Below, piece by piece: positions 11,916-20,690 of a stretch of DNA of 64,000 nt. Each line of letters starts with the position of its first letter. Position 1 is the stretch's first letter. The translations under genes and the position numbers were made by a program. Under the pieces are notes generated by a model. That model saw only the letters and a program-made list of their open reading frames with translations. It had not been told where the DNA came from and ran no database searches. The stretch is from CAXTEJ01 sp964243295 (GTDB lineage Bacteria > Actinomycetota > Actinomycetes > Actinomycetales > Angustibacteraceae), in contig CAXTEJ010000012.1 in assembly GCA_964243295.1 (NCBI GenBank), positions 14,051 through 78,050 on the forward strand, given 5' to 3'.

Positions 11916-12796
11916 GCGCGCTGCCAGGCGGCGCCGCGCGCCCGGTGCAGCTGCTGGCGCCGGTCGTGGCGAGCGAGCAGGTGGGCTCCTACCGCCGCAT
12001 CACCTTCCGGGCGCCGCAGCTGGCGCAGGCCGCGCGGCCGGGTCACTTCGTCGCGCTGGCCGTCGGTGGCGACACGTCGGCGATGCTGCTGCGGCGCTCG
12101 TTCTCGATCCACCGCGTGTCGGTCGAGGACGGCACGGTCGACGTGGTCGTGGCTGACGCCGGCCCGGGCACGCACTGGCTGGTCGCCCGCGGGATCGGCG
12201 ACGAGGTCGATGTCGTCGGGCCCGTCGGCACCCCGTTCCCCGTGCCGGCCGAGCCGGTCCCCTGCGCCCTCGTCGGTGGCGGCTACGGCAGCGCGCCGCT
12301 GTTCTGGCTCGCGGAGGTGTTGCGGAGCAACGGGTCTCGCGTCGACATCGTCCTGGGAGCCGCGACCGCCGACCGCCTGTTCGGGGTCGACGAGGCCGCG
12401 GCGGTCGCCGACGCCTCGGCCGTCACCACGGACGACGGGTCGCTGGGCACCCGCGGCCGGGTGACCGACGTCCTGCCCGCGGTGATGTCGGCCGCAGGCA
12501 CGACCGCCGTCTTCGCCTGCGGGCCGATGGCGATGCTGCGCGCGGTGACCGACGTCGCGACGTCACGGGGGGCCGTCGCCCACGTCGCGGTCGAGGAGTC
12601 GATGGCCTGCGGCATCGGCATCTGCATGACCTGCGTCATGCCGGTCGTCGGCGACGACGGCATGACGCGCATGGTGCGTGCCTGCGTGGAGGGTCCGGTG
12701 TTCCGAGGCGACCGGGTGCGGTGGGACTCGTTCTCCGGCGGCCACGGGCTCGTGCCGGCCGACGCCGTCGGCGCCCCTCGGCCGGTGGCGCCGTGA
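11912..12796 (+). CDS. pyrK: Dihydroorotate dehydrogenase electron-transfer subunit (PyrK-like)
   Basis: PyrK passes electrons from PyrD FMN to NAD through FAD and an iron-sulfur cluster. The GTG at 11912 overlaps the carB stop; 294 residues. A ferredoxin-reductase FAD domain (RRSFSIHR near 65) and an NAD domain (GGGYGSAPL near 123) precede four cysteines: CGIGICMTC (about 233-241) and RAC (about 257), the expected 2Fe-2S ligands. Directly upstream of pyrD with a GTGA overlap, it supports an NAD-linked class 1B system rather than a quinone-linked enzyme. Confidence 0.93.
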
Positions 12797-13761
12797 CCGC
12801 GGCCGCGGTCGTCGACATGTCGACCGACCTGGCCGGCGTCCGGCTGCCGAACCCGCTGATGACCGCATCGGGCTGCGCCGCAGCAGGTCGCGAGCTGCAC
12901 CAGTTCTTCGACGTCGCCGAGCTGGGCGCCGTCGTGACCAAGTCGGTGATGCGCAGCCCCCGCTCCGGGCGGCCGACACCGCGGATGGTCGAGACGCCCA
13001 GCGGGATGCTCAACTCCATCGGGCTGCAGGGCCCCGGCATCGACGCGTTCATCAGCGACGACCTGCCGTGGCTGCGCTCGGTCGGGGCGCGGGCGATGGT
13101 GTCGATCGCCGGCGGCGACGTCGAGGAGTTCCGCGAGCTGGCCGGCCGGCTGGCGGGCGAGCCGGGCATCGCTGCCGTCGAGGTCAACATCTCCTGCCCC
13201 AACGTGGCCAACCGCGGCCTGGTGTTCGCGTGCGACCCGGCCTCCTCGTCCGCCGTCGTCGAGGCCGTGCGGGGTGAGCTGCCCGACGGCCTGCCGATGG
13301 TCGCCAAGCTGTCGCCCGACGTCACCGACATCGTGGCCATCGCAGCCTCGTGCCTGGCCGCCGGCGCCGACGGGCTCACGATGGTCAACACGCTGCTGGG
13401 CATGTCGATCGACGTCGACGCCATGCGCCCGCGCCTCGCCGGCCTCACCGGCGGGCTGTCGGGCCCCGCCGTCCGCCCGGTGGCCGTGCGCTGCATCTGG
13501 CAGGTGCACGGCGCCATGCGGGCGGGCCTGCTGCCGCTCGCGCCCATCATCGGCGCCGGCGGGGTGCGCACCGGCCGCGACGCCCTCGAGCTGGTGCTCG
13601 CCGGCGCGTCCGCCGTGCAGGTCGGCACCGTGGCGTTCAACGACCCGGGCGCGCCGCTGCGGGTGCGCGACGAGCTGGCCGCCGAGCTCGCCTCCCGCGG
13701 CTTCGACCGCTTCACCGACGCGGTCGGCCACGCCCACGCCGTGCTCGCCGCCGACGCCTGA
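12793..13761 (+). CDS. pyrD: Dihydroorotate dehydrogenase, class 1B catalytic subunit
   Basis: PyrD oxidises dihydroorotate to orotate with FMN. The GTG at 12793 overlaps the pyrK stop and gives 322 residues; ATG 12826 is a possible alternative. Visible motifs are NPLMTASG near the N-terminus, NSIGLQGPG, the substrate loop EVNISCPN with its catalytic Cys near 137, VNTLLGMSID, and GAGGVRTGRDALE, the FMN phosphate site. Pairing with PyrK fits class 1B. Confidence 0.96.
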   Translation: MTAAAVVDMSTDLAGVRLPNPLMTASGCAAAGRELHQFFDVAELGAVVTKSVMRSPRSGRPTPRMVETPSGMLNSIGLQGPGIDAFISDDLPWLRSVGARAMVSIAGGDVEEFRELAGRLAGEPGIAAVEVNISCPNVANRGLVFACDPASSSAVVEAVRGELPDGLPMVAKLSPDVTDIVAIAASCLAAGADGLTMVNTLLGMSIDVDAMRPRLAGLTGGLSGPAVRPVAVRCIWQVHGAMRAGLLPLAPIIGAGGVRTGRDALELVLAGASAVQVGTVAFNDPGAPLRVRDELAAELASRGFDRFTDAVGHAHAVLAADA

Positions 13762-13787
13762 CGCCTCCGGACACCCGAGGAGACCCC

Positions 13788-14633
13788 GTGGACCCGCACG
13801 CCTTCGGCACCCGGCTGCGCGCCGCCATGACCGCGCACGGCCCGCTGTGCGTCGGCATCGACCCCCACCCCTCGCTGCTCGCGGCCTGGGACCTGCCGGA
13901 CGACGCCACCGGCCTCGAGCGGTTCGCGCGCAGCTGCGTGGAGGCGCTCGGCGGCCGGGTCGCCGTCCTCAAGCCGCAGTCGGCGTTCTTCGAGCGGCAC
14001 GGCGCCCGCGGCGTCGCCGTCCTCGAGACCGTGCTGGGGGAGATCCGGGCGACCGGGACGCTCGCGCTGCTGGACGCCAAGCGCGGCGACATCGGCACCA
14101 CCATGGCGGCCTACGCCCACGCCTACCTCGACCCCGCTTCGCCCATGGCGGCCGACGCGCTCACCGTCAGCCCGTTCCTCGGCTACGGCTCGCTGCGGCC
14201 GGCGCTCGACGTCGCGGCGCAGCACGGCGCGGGCGTGTTCGTGCTGGCGCTGACGTCCAACCCCGAGGGCGCGTCGGTGCAGCACGCGCGCACCGGGGAG
14301 CGCAGCGTCGCGGGGGAGGTGGTCGCCGGCGCTGCCGCCGACAACGACGGCGCCCGCGACCTCGGCCGGGTCGGGCTGGTGGTCGGCGCCACGGTGGGCG
14401 ACGCGGTCGAGGCGCTCGACATCGACCTCGCCGCCGCCAGGGCACCGCTGCTCGCCCCCGGCATCGGCGCGCAGGGGGCCGGGCCCGACGACCTGGTGCG
14501 CGTCTTCGGCGGCGCCCGCGCCAACGTGCTGCCGTCGTCCAGCCGCGAGGTGCTGGGTGCCGGGCCCTCGGTCGTCGCGCTGCGCGACGCCGCCTCGCGC
14601 ACCGTCGACGCCGTCACCAGCGCCCTGCGCTGA
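13788..14633 (+). CDS. pyrF: Orotidine 5'-phosphate decarboxylase (long actinobacterial type)
   Basis: PyrF decarboxylates OMP to UMP. The GTG at 13788 follows GAGGAGA at about 5 bases, one of the few separate ribosome sites in this operon, and gives 281 residues. VGIDPHPSLL, the catalytic LDAKRGDIGTT (about 97-107) and SPFLGYGSL are intact. Its length places it in the type 2 family seen in actinobacteria. A 26-base gap separates it from pyrD. It appears to be the last gene of the operon. Confidence 0.96.
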   Translation: MDPHAFGTRLRAAMTAHGPLCVGIDPHPSLLAAWDLPDDATGLERFARSCVEALGGRVAVLKPQSAFFERHGARGVAVLETVLGEIRATGTLALLDAKRGDIGTTMAAYAHAYLDPASPMAADALTVSPFLGYGSLRPALDVAAQHGAGVFVLALTSNPEGASVQHARTGERSVAGEVVAGAAADNDGARDLGRVGLVVGATVGDAVEALDIDLAAARAPLLAPGIGAQGAGPDDLVRVFGGARANVLPSSSREVLGAGPSVVALRDAASRTVDAVTSALR

Positions 14634-14703
14634 CAGCGACCACCGGGTGAACGGCACCTGTCCGCCAGGCGGATCGGGCGGTCGGGAAGGTGGCGGGGGT
14701 GCG

Positions 14704-14733
14704 TTGCCCGGACGGCTCGTGACTCGCTAGGTT
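14704..14733 (+). promoter_or_regulatory. Promoter of mihF, likely leaderless
   Basis: TTGCCC (14704-14709) and TAGGTT (14728-14733) are 18 bases apart. TAGGTT ends 7 bases before the mihF ATG, so transcription should begin on or next to the start codon. No ribosome-binding site is present. Confidence 0.65.
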
Positions 14734-14740
14734 CACCCGC

Positions 14741-15061
14741 ATGGCCCTGCCGACGCTGACACCCGAGCAGCGTGCGGCTGCCCTCGAGAAGGCCGCGGCT
14801 GCCCGCCGCGAGCGCGCCGCGGTCAAGAACCGCCTCAAGTACGCGCAGGGTTCCCTGGCCGAGGTGGTGCAGGACGGGCAGACCAACGACGTGGTCGGCA
14901 AGATGCGCGTCTCGGCGCTGCTGGAGGCCATGCCTGGCGTCGGCAAGGTGCGCGCACGCCAGATCATGGACGAGCTCGCGATCAGCGAGAGCCGCCGCGT
15001 GCGGGGCCTCGGCGCCAAGCAGATCGCCGCGCTGGTGGCGCGCTTCTCCGACGCGTCGTGA
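14741..15061 (+). CDS. mihF: Integration host factor, actinobacterial type (mIHF)
   Basis: mIHF is a nucleoid DNA-binding protein unrelated in sequence to enteric IHF. The 106-residue protein has the basic N-terminal helix (KAAAARRERAAVKNRLKYAQ) and the helix-two-turn-helix block KMRVSALLEAMPGVGKVRARQIMDE (split here at about 54-78), followed by RRVRGLGAKQ. Length and the mihF-gmk-rpoZ-coaBC order are typical. The ATG directly follows a -10 box, so the mRNA is probably leaderless; gmk overlaps its stop. Confidence 0.95.
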   Translation: MALPTLTPEQRAAALEKAAAARRERAAVKNRLKYAQGSLAEVVQDGQTNDVVGKMRVSALLEAMPGVGKVRARQIMDELAISESRRVRGLGAKQIAALVARFSDAS

Positions 15062-15681
15062 CCGACGCGACCGACGGCACGGACGGCGGGGACGGGCAGC
15101 ACCACGGCACGGCGGACCAGCGTGCGACCCGCCGGCTGACCGTGCTCGCCGGCCCGACCGCCGTCGGCAAGGGCACCGTGTCGGCGTTCGTCCGCGAGCG
15201 CTACCCCGACGTGTGGCTGTCGGTGTCGGCGACCACGCGCGCGCCCCGGGCCGGTGAGGTCGACGGCGTGCACTACCACTTCGTCGACGACACCGAGTTC
15301 GACCGCATGGTGGAGGCCGGCGAGCTGCTCGAGTGGGCCGTGGTCCACCGGCGCGCCCGCTACGGCACGCCCCGTCGTCCGGTCGAGCAGGCGCTCGCCG
15401 ACGGTCGCGCCGCGCTGCTCGAGATCGACCTGCAGGGCGCCCGGCAGGTGCGCGAGACCATGCCCGAGGCGCTGTTCGTCTTCCTCGCCCCGCCGTCGTG
15501 GGACGAGCTGGTGCGCCGGCTCGTCGGGCGGGGCACCGAGACCGCCGAGGAGCGCGAGCGGCGGCTGCGCACGGCGGTCGACGAGCTCGCCGCCGAGGCC
15601 GAGTTCGACGTCACGGTGGTCAACGACGAGGTCGAGCGGGCGTGCGCCGAGCTGGTCGCCCGCATGGGGCTCGTCGGCTGA
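15058..15681 (+). CDS. gmk: Guanylate kinase
   Basis: Gmk phosphorylates GMP to GDP. The GTG at 15058 overlaps the mihF TGA and gives 207 residues, including about 25 extra Asp/Gly-rich N-terminal residues. The P-loop GPTAVGKGT is at about 31-39; SATTRAPRAGEVDG forms the GMP site, and the lid region GRGTETAEERERRL is intact. It is co-transcribed with mihF. Confidence 0.96.
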   Translation: MTDATDGTDGGDGQHHGTADQRATRRLTVLAGPTAVGKGTVSAFVRERYPDVWLSVSATTRAPRAGEVDGVHYHFVDDTEFDRMVEAGELLEWAVVHRRARYGTPRRPVEQALADGRAALLEIDLQGARQVRETMPEALFVFLAPPSWDELVRRLVGRGTETAEERERRLRTAVDELAAEAEFDVTVVNDEVERACAELVARMGLVG

Positions 15682-15754
15682 CTCGTCCGGTGGGCCCGAC
15701 GTCTGCGACACTGGACGGCGAACCCCCGCACGCACTCGACGAATCGAGACCCCT

Positions 15755-16018
15755 TTGTCCGGCACGGCCGCTGCCCCCGAGGGCATCACCAACCCGCCGA
15801 TCGACGACCTGCTCAAGGTCGCCGACTCCAAGTACGCGCTCGTCATCTACGGCGCCAAGCGGGCACGTCAGATCAACGCCTACTACTCCCAGCTGGGCGA
15901 GGGTCTGCTCGAGTACGTCGGCCCGCTGGTCGAGACCCACGTGCACGAGAAGCCGCTGTCGATCGCGCTGCGCGAGATCAACGAGGGGCTGCTCACCTCC
16001 GAGCCCACCGAGGCGTGA
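15755..16018 (+). CDS. rpoZ: RNA polymerase omega subunit
   Basis: Omega helps assemble the beta' subunit. The frame reads GITNPPIDDLL, then AKRARQINAYYSQL and HEKPLSIALREI, matching actinobacterial omega. TTG 15755 is the only plausible start near the conserved N-terminus and gives 87 residues; no ATG or GTG lies in frame at that point. The gap from gmk is 73 bases. Confidence 0.94.
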   Translation: MSGTAAAPEGITNPPIDDLLKVADSKYALVIYGAKRARQINAYYSQLGEGLLEYVGPLVETHVHEKPLSIALREINEGLLTSEPTEA

Positions 16019-16019
16019 C

Positions 16020-17237
16020 CTGAGCGCGAGGGTCGTCCTCGGCGTCGGGGGCGGCATCGCGGCCTACAAGGTCGCGTCGCTGCTGCGGCTGCTGACCGAG
16101 AGCGGCCACGACGTGCGGGTCGTGCCGACGCGCTCGGCGCTCGAGTTCGTCGGAGCCCCGACCTGGGCCGCGCTGTCGGGCCACCCGGTCGCCACCGAGG
16201 TGTGGGACGACGTGCACGAGGTGCCGCATGTGCGGCTCGGCCGGCAGGCCGACCTCGTGGTGGTCGCACCGGCGACGGCGGACCTGCTGGCCCGCGCCGC
16301 TGCGGGGCTGGCCGACGACCTGCTGACCAGCACGCTGCTCACGGCCCGCTGCCCGGTGCTCATGGCACCGGCCATGCACACCGAGATGTGGCAGCACCCG
16401 GCCACCCGCGCCAACGTCGCGCTGCTGCGCGAGCGCGGCACCGTCGTCCTCGAGCCGGACTCGGGCCGCCTCACCGGCGCCGACACCGGGGCGGGGCGGC
16501 TGCCCGAGCCGCCCGCCATCTTCGCGGCCGCCCTGCGGCTGCTCGCCGGCGGCGGGTCGGCGCCCGACCTCGCCGGCCGCCGCGTGGTCGTCAGCGCCGG
16601 CGGCACCCGCGAGCCGCTCGACCCCGTGCGCTACCTCGGCAACCGGTCGTCGGGCAAGCAGGGCCACGCCCTCGCGGCCGTCGCCGCGGCCCGCGGCGCC
16701 GACGTCACCCTGGTGACGACGTCCGCCCTGCCCCCGCCCGCCGGGGTGCGCGTGGTGGCCGTCGAGACCGCGCTCGAGCTGCGCGCGGCGGTGCTCGACG
16801 CCGCTGCCGGCGCCGACGCCGTCGTGATGGCGGCCGCGGTGGCCGACTTCCGCCCCGCCGACGTCGCCGAGCACAAGATCAAGAAGCAGGGCGACGACGA
16901 CGCGCCCGAGGTGCGCCTGGTGCGCAACCCCGACGTGCTGCTCGAGCTGGTCGCGGCCCGCCGGCCCGGCCAGGTGGTCGTCGGCTTCGCCGCCGAGACC
17001 GGCGACGCCACCGGCGACGTGCTGGCCCACGGCCGCGCCAAGCTGGCGCGCAAGGGCTGCGACCTGCTGGTGGTCAACCGCGTCGGCGGCGGCCACACCT
17101 TCGGCGAGGACGCGTCGTCCGCGGTGCTGCTCGAGCGCGAGGGCGGTGAGCTGCCGGTGGCGCACGGCCCCAAGGAGGTCCTGGCGGGTGTCGTGTGGGA
17201 CGCCGTCCTGCGCCGTCTCGTCGGGGCGACCGGATAG
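16020..17237 (+). CDS. coaBC: Bifunctional phosphopantothenoylcysteine decarboxylase / ligase
   Basis: CoaBC joins cysteine to 4'-phosphopantothenate and decarboxylates the product on the way to coenzyme A. The CoaC half begins VVLGVGGGIAAYK and carries the flavin/active-site block MAPAMHTEMW; the CoaB half begins near residue 187 with VVSAGGTREPLDPVRYLGN and includes AAAVADFRP and the HKIKK loop. No ATG, GTG or TTG exists in frame before the conserved core, so CTG 16020 (6 bases after GAGG) is proposed, giving 405 residues. Its TAG stop is also the start of a -10 box. Confidence 0.9.
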   Translation: MSARVVLGVGGGIAAYKVASLLRLLTESGHDVRVVPTRSALEFVGAPTWAALSGHPVATEVWDDVHEVPHVRLGRQADLVVVAPATADLLARAAAGLADDLLTSTLLTARCPVLMAPAMHTEMWQHPATRANVALLRERGTVVLEPDSGRLTGADTGAGRLPEPPAIFAAALRLLAGGGSAPDLAGRRVVVSAGGTREPLDPVRYLGNRSSGKQGHALAAVAAARGADVTLVTTSALPPPAGVRVVAVETALELRAAVLDAAAGADAVVMAAAVADFRPADVAEHKIKKQGDDDAPEVRLVRNPDVLLELVAARRPGQVVVGFAAETGDATGDVLAHGRAKLARKGCDLLVVNRVGGGHTFGEDASSAVLLEREGGELPVAHGPKEVLAGVVWDAVLRRLVGATG

Positions 17238-17240
17238 CAT
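17235..17240 (+). promoter_or_regulatory. Putative -10 box of metK overlapping the coaBC stop (TAGCAT)
   Basis: TAGCAT begins with the coaBC stop codon TAG. It would give metK a leader of about 54 bases with GAGGGAGAA before the GTG. No SAM-riboswitch fold is evident in that leader. Confidence 0.45.
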
Positions 17241-17300
17241 CGCCTGCGGTCCTGAGGTGGGGCCGACAGCCAGCAGCCGCTGCACCCGAGGGAGAACGCC

Positions 17301-18503
17301 GTGCCCCTGCGCTTGTTCACGTCCGAGTCCGTCACCGAGGGGCACCCGGACAAGATCTGCGACCAGATCAGCGACTCCATCCTCGACGCCATGCTGGCGC
17401 AGGACGCCCGCAGCCGCGTCGCGGTCGAGACCATGGTCACGACCGGCCTGGTGCACGTGGCCGGCGAGGTCACCACCGCGGGCTACGTCGACATCCCGCG
17501 CATCGTGCGCGACACCGTGCTGGCCATCGGCTACGACTCCTCGACCAAGGGCTTCGACGGCAGCTCGTGCGGTGTCGAGGTGTCGATCGGCGCGCAGTCG
17601 CCTGACATCGCGCAGGGCGTCGACGACGCCTACGAGCACCGCACCGAGTCGGCGTCCGACCCGCTCGACGCCCAGGGCGCCGGCGACCAGGGCCTGATGT
17701 TCGGCTACGCCTGCGACGACACCCCCGAGCTGATGCCGCTGCCGATCTGGCTGGCCCACCGGCTGTCCGAGCAGCTCACCCGGGTGCGCAAGGACGGTGT
17801 GCTCGCCTACCTGCGCCCCGACGGCAAGACCCAGGTGACCGTCGGCTACGACGGCGACAGGGCCGTCAGCATCGACACCGTCGTGCTCTCGAGCCAGCAC
17901 GCGGCCGACGTCTCGCTCGAGGGGATGCTGCAGCCCGACATCGCCAACCACGTCGTCAAGCCGGTGCTCGACGCCCTCGGTGGCGAGCTCGACATCTCCG
18001 CCACGCGGTTGCTGGTCAACCCCACCGGTCGCTTCGAGATCGGCGGCCCGATGGGCGACGCCGGCCTCACCGGCCGCAAGATCATCGTCGACACCTACGG
18101 CGGCATGGCCCGCCACGGTGGCGGCGCGTTCAGCGGCAAGGACCCGTCGAAGGTCGACCGGTCCGCCGCCTACGCGATGCGCTGGGTCGCCAAGAACGTC
18201 GTCGCCGCCGGTCTCGCCAGCCGCTGCGAGGTGCAGGTCGCCTACGCCATCGGCAAGGCCCACCCGGTGGGCCTGTACGTCGAGACCTTCGGCACCGAGA
18301 CCGTCGACGCCGCCCGCATCGGCGAGGCCATCCCGCAGGTGTTCGACCTGCGACCGGCCGCGATCATCCGCGACCTCGACCTGCTGCGCCCCATCTACGC
18401 GCGCACCGCCGCGTACGGCCACTTCGGCCGCACCGACGCGGACGGCTTCACCTGGGAGCGCACCGACCGCGTCGAGGCCCTCCGCTCGGCCGTCGGCGCC
18501 TGA
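17301..18503 (+). CDS. metK: S-adenosylmethionine synthetase
   Basis: MetK makes S-adenosylmethionine from methionine and ATP. The GTG at 17301 follows GAGGGAGAA and gives 400 residues, the normal size. SESVTEGHPDKICDQISD is at the N-terminus, GAGDQGLMFGYA near 123-134, and the phosphate loop GGGAFSGKDPSKVDRS near 273-288. The active site looks complete. The methylase-using neighbours do not imply a specific pathway. Confidence 0.98.
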   Translation: MPLRLFTSESVTEGHPDKICDQISDSILDAMLAQDARSRVAVETMVTTGLVHVAGEVTTAGYVDIPRIVRDTVLAIGYDSSTKGFDGSSCGVEVSIGAQSPDIAQGVDDAYEHRTESASDPLDAQGAGDQGLMFGYACDDTPELMPLPIWLAHRLSEQLTRVRKDGVLAYLRPDGKTQVTVGYDGDRAVSIDTVVLSSQHAADVSLEGMLQPDIANHVVKPVLDALGGELDISATRLLVNPTGRFEIGGPMGDAGLTGRKIIVDTYGGMARHGGGAFSGKDPSKVDRSAAYAMRWVAKNVVAAGLASRCEVQVAYAIGKAHPVGLYVETFGTETVDAARIGEAIPQVFDLRPAAIIRDLDLLRPIYARTAAYGHFGRTDADGFTWERTDRVEALRSAVGA

Positions 18504-18602
18504 CGGGGCTGCTGCTCGACGCCGCGGCTGGACCCGGCACCGGTTCGGTGCCCGCTGTGGACGGCCGGCCCGGGTGTCGGTGAGCCGGTGCAGGATGACC
18601 GC

Positions 18603-20690
18603 GTGAGCCCGGACGACCGCCCCGCCGCCGACGCGCTGCCGGAGACGGTCGCCGCGCTCGCCGCCTCGGCCGGGCCCGCGGCGGTCAGGGGCGCGGTCCG
18701 GCGCCGCTCGCCGAAGCCGCCGCCCGGTCCCGCGGAGGTCGACCCGGTCGCGCGGGTGCTGGTCGACGTCCCGCTCGCCCACCTCGACCGGCCCTTCGAG
18801 TACCTCGTGCCCGAGACCATGGCGCAGACAGCGGTGCCCGGCGCCCGCGTCCGGGTGCGCTTCGCCGGCCAGGACCTCGAGGGCTACGTCGTCGCGCGCA
18901 CCCCCCGGGCCGAGCACGAGGGCCGCCTGACGCCGCTGCGGCGGGTGGTGTCCGCCGAGCCGGTGCTGTCGCCTGAGCTGCTCGCGGTGTGCCGCGCGGT
19001 GGCCGAGCGGTGGGGCGGGGCGCTGCCCGACGTCCTGCGTCTCGCGGTGCCACCGCGGCACGCCGACGCCGAGAAGGCCCCCGGGCCCGTGCCGCTGCCC
19101 CCGCCGCCGCGGCCGGACGCCGGACCGTGGGCCGACTACCCGGCCGGCCCGGCGCTGCTGCAGCGGCTTCGTGACGGGTCGGCGCCGCGCGCGTCCTGGC
19201 TCGCGCTGCCCGGGCACTGGCCGCAGGCCGTCGCCGTGGCCGTGGCGACCACGCTCGCCGCCGGCCGCGGCGCGCTCGTCGTCGTGCCCGACCACCGCGA
19301 CGTGCAGCGCGTCGACGCGGCGCTGCGCCAGCTGCTGGGCACCGGCCGGCACGCCGTGCTGAGCGCCGACCTCGGCCCCCGGGCGCGCTACTCCGCGTGG
19401 CTACGGGTGGCGCGCGGTCAGGTGCGGGCGGTCGTCGGCACCCGCGCTGCGATGTTCGCGCCGGTGCGTGACCTCGGCCTGGTGGTCTGCTGGGACGACG
19501 GCGACGACCTCCACGTCGAGCCGCACGCCCCCTACCCCCACGTGCGCGAGGTGCTGACGCTGCGGGCCGAGCTGTCCGGGGCTGCCGCGCTGCTGGGCGG
19601 GCACGTGCGCACCGCGGAGGTCGAGCGGCTGCAGCAGCAGGGGTGGCTGCGGCCGGTCGAGCCCGAGCGGGCGCTGCTGCGCTCGCGCACCCCCCGCGTG
19701 CTGCTGGCCGGCGAGGGGAACGAGCCCGAGCGCGACGCCGCCGCGGCGTCCGCCCGGCTGCCCTCGCTCGCCTGGCGCACCGCGCAGACCGCCTTGCGGG
19801 ACGGCCCGGTGCTGGTGCAGGTGCCCCGCCGCGGCTACGTGCCGTCGCTGGCCTGCCAGGAGTGCCGTGCCGCCGGGCGCTGCCGCACCTGCCACGGTCC
19901 GCTCGGCTTCGCGCGGGCGCAGGCGGTGCCGGCCTGCCGCTGGTGCGGCACGCCGGACGCCACCTGGACGTGCGACGTGTGCGGCGGCCGCCGGTTGCGC
20001 TCGCTGGTCGTCGGTGCGCGTCGTACGGCCGAGGAGCTCGGGCGGGCGTTCCCGGGCGCGACCGTGCGCACGTCCGGCGCCGACAGCGTGCTCGCGCACG
20101 TCCCGGCCGAGCCGGCGCTGGTCATCGCGACGCCCGGCGCCGAACCGGTCGCCGAGGGGGGCTACGCGGCCGCGCTGCTGCTCGACGCCTGGGCGCTGCT
20201 CGACCGCGCCGACCTGCGGGCCGGCGAGGAGGCGCTGCGGCGCTGGGTCGGCGCGGCGGCGCTGGTGCGCGGGCAGGACGCCGGCGGCACCGTCGTCCTG
20301 GTGGCGCCCGGCGGGCTGCCGCCCGTCGAGGCGCTGGTGCGCTGGTCGCCGCAGTGGCACGCCGGCCGCGAGCTCGCCGAGCGCGAGCAGCTGGGCTTCC
20401 CGCCGGCGCGCACGGTCGTGACCCTCACCGGCGCGCCCGCCGCCGTGCGGGCCCTGGTCGAGGCGACCGACCTGCCGGCCGGCGCCGAGCAGCTCGGGCC
20501 CGTCCCCGTGGAGGTGCGGCGCGCCGGGCCGCCCCGCGAGGCCGAGCCGTCCGTACGCTTGCTGCTGCGCACCCCCGTCCCGGACGGCGACCGGCTGGCG
20601 GCCGCGGTGCGCGCGGGCGTCGCGGTGCGCAGCGCCCGCAAGGACCCCGGCGCCGTCAAGGTGCAGCGCGACCCCCTGGAGCTGGTGTGA
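18603..20690 (+). CDS. priA: PriA-like primosomal protein N', helicase motifs degenerate
   Basis: PriA restarts stalled replication forks. The 695-residue protein keeps the N-terminal DNA-binding domain (DVPLAHLDRPFEYLVP) and the zinc region, CQECRAAGRCRTCHG then CRWCG and CDVCGG (about 419-462). The Walker A site, normally GxTGSGKT, reads PGHWPQAVA here, and the DEEH box reads WDDGDD, so ATP-driven unwinding is unlikely. Similar degenerate PriA proteins are known in actinobacteria. GTG 18603 has AGGA about 7 bases upstream; GTG 18588 is an alternative. It overlaps the next gene by GTGA. Confidence 0.9.
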   Translation: MSPDDRPAADALPETVAALAASAGPAAVRGAVRRRSPKPPPGPAEVDPVARVLVDVPLAHLDRPFEYLVPETMAQTAVPGARVRVRFAGQDLEGYVVARTPRAEHEGRLTPLRRVVSAEPVLSPELLAVCRAVAERWGGALPDVLRLAVPPRHADAEKAPGPVPLPPPPRPDAGPWADYPAGPALLQRLRDGSAPRASWLALPGHWPQAVAVAVATTLAAGRGALVVVPDHRDVQRVDAALRQLLGTGRHAVLSADLGPRARYSAWLRVARGQVRAVVGTRAAMFAPVRDLGLVVCWDDGDDLHVEPHAPYPHVREVLTLRAELSGAAALLGGHVRTAEVERLQQQGWLRPVEPERALLRSRTPRVLLAGEGNEPERDAAAASARLPSLAWRTAQTALRDGPVLVQVPRRGYVPSLACQECRAAGRCRTCHGPLGFARAQAVPACRWCGTPDATWTCDVCGGRRLRSLVVGARRTAEELGRAFPGATVRTSGADSVLAHVPAEPALVIATPGAEPVAEGGYAAALLLDAWALLDRADLRAGEEALRRWVGAAALVRGQDAGGTVVLVAPGGLPPVEALVRWSPQWHAGRELAEREQLGFPPARTVVTLTGAPAAVRALVEATDLPAGAEQLGPVPVEVRRAGPPREAEPSVRLLLRTPVPDGDRLAAAVRAGVAVRSARKDPGAVKVQRDPLELV

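Noticed and set aside
17241..17300. SAM riboswitch before metK
   Set aside because: The leader is only about 54 bases and shows no SAM aptamer blocks.
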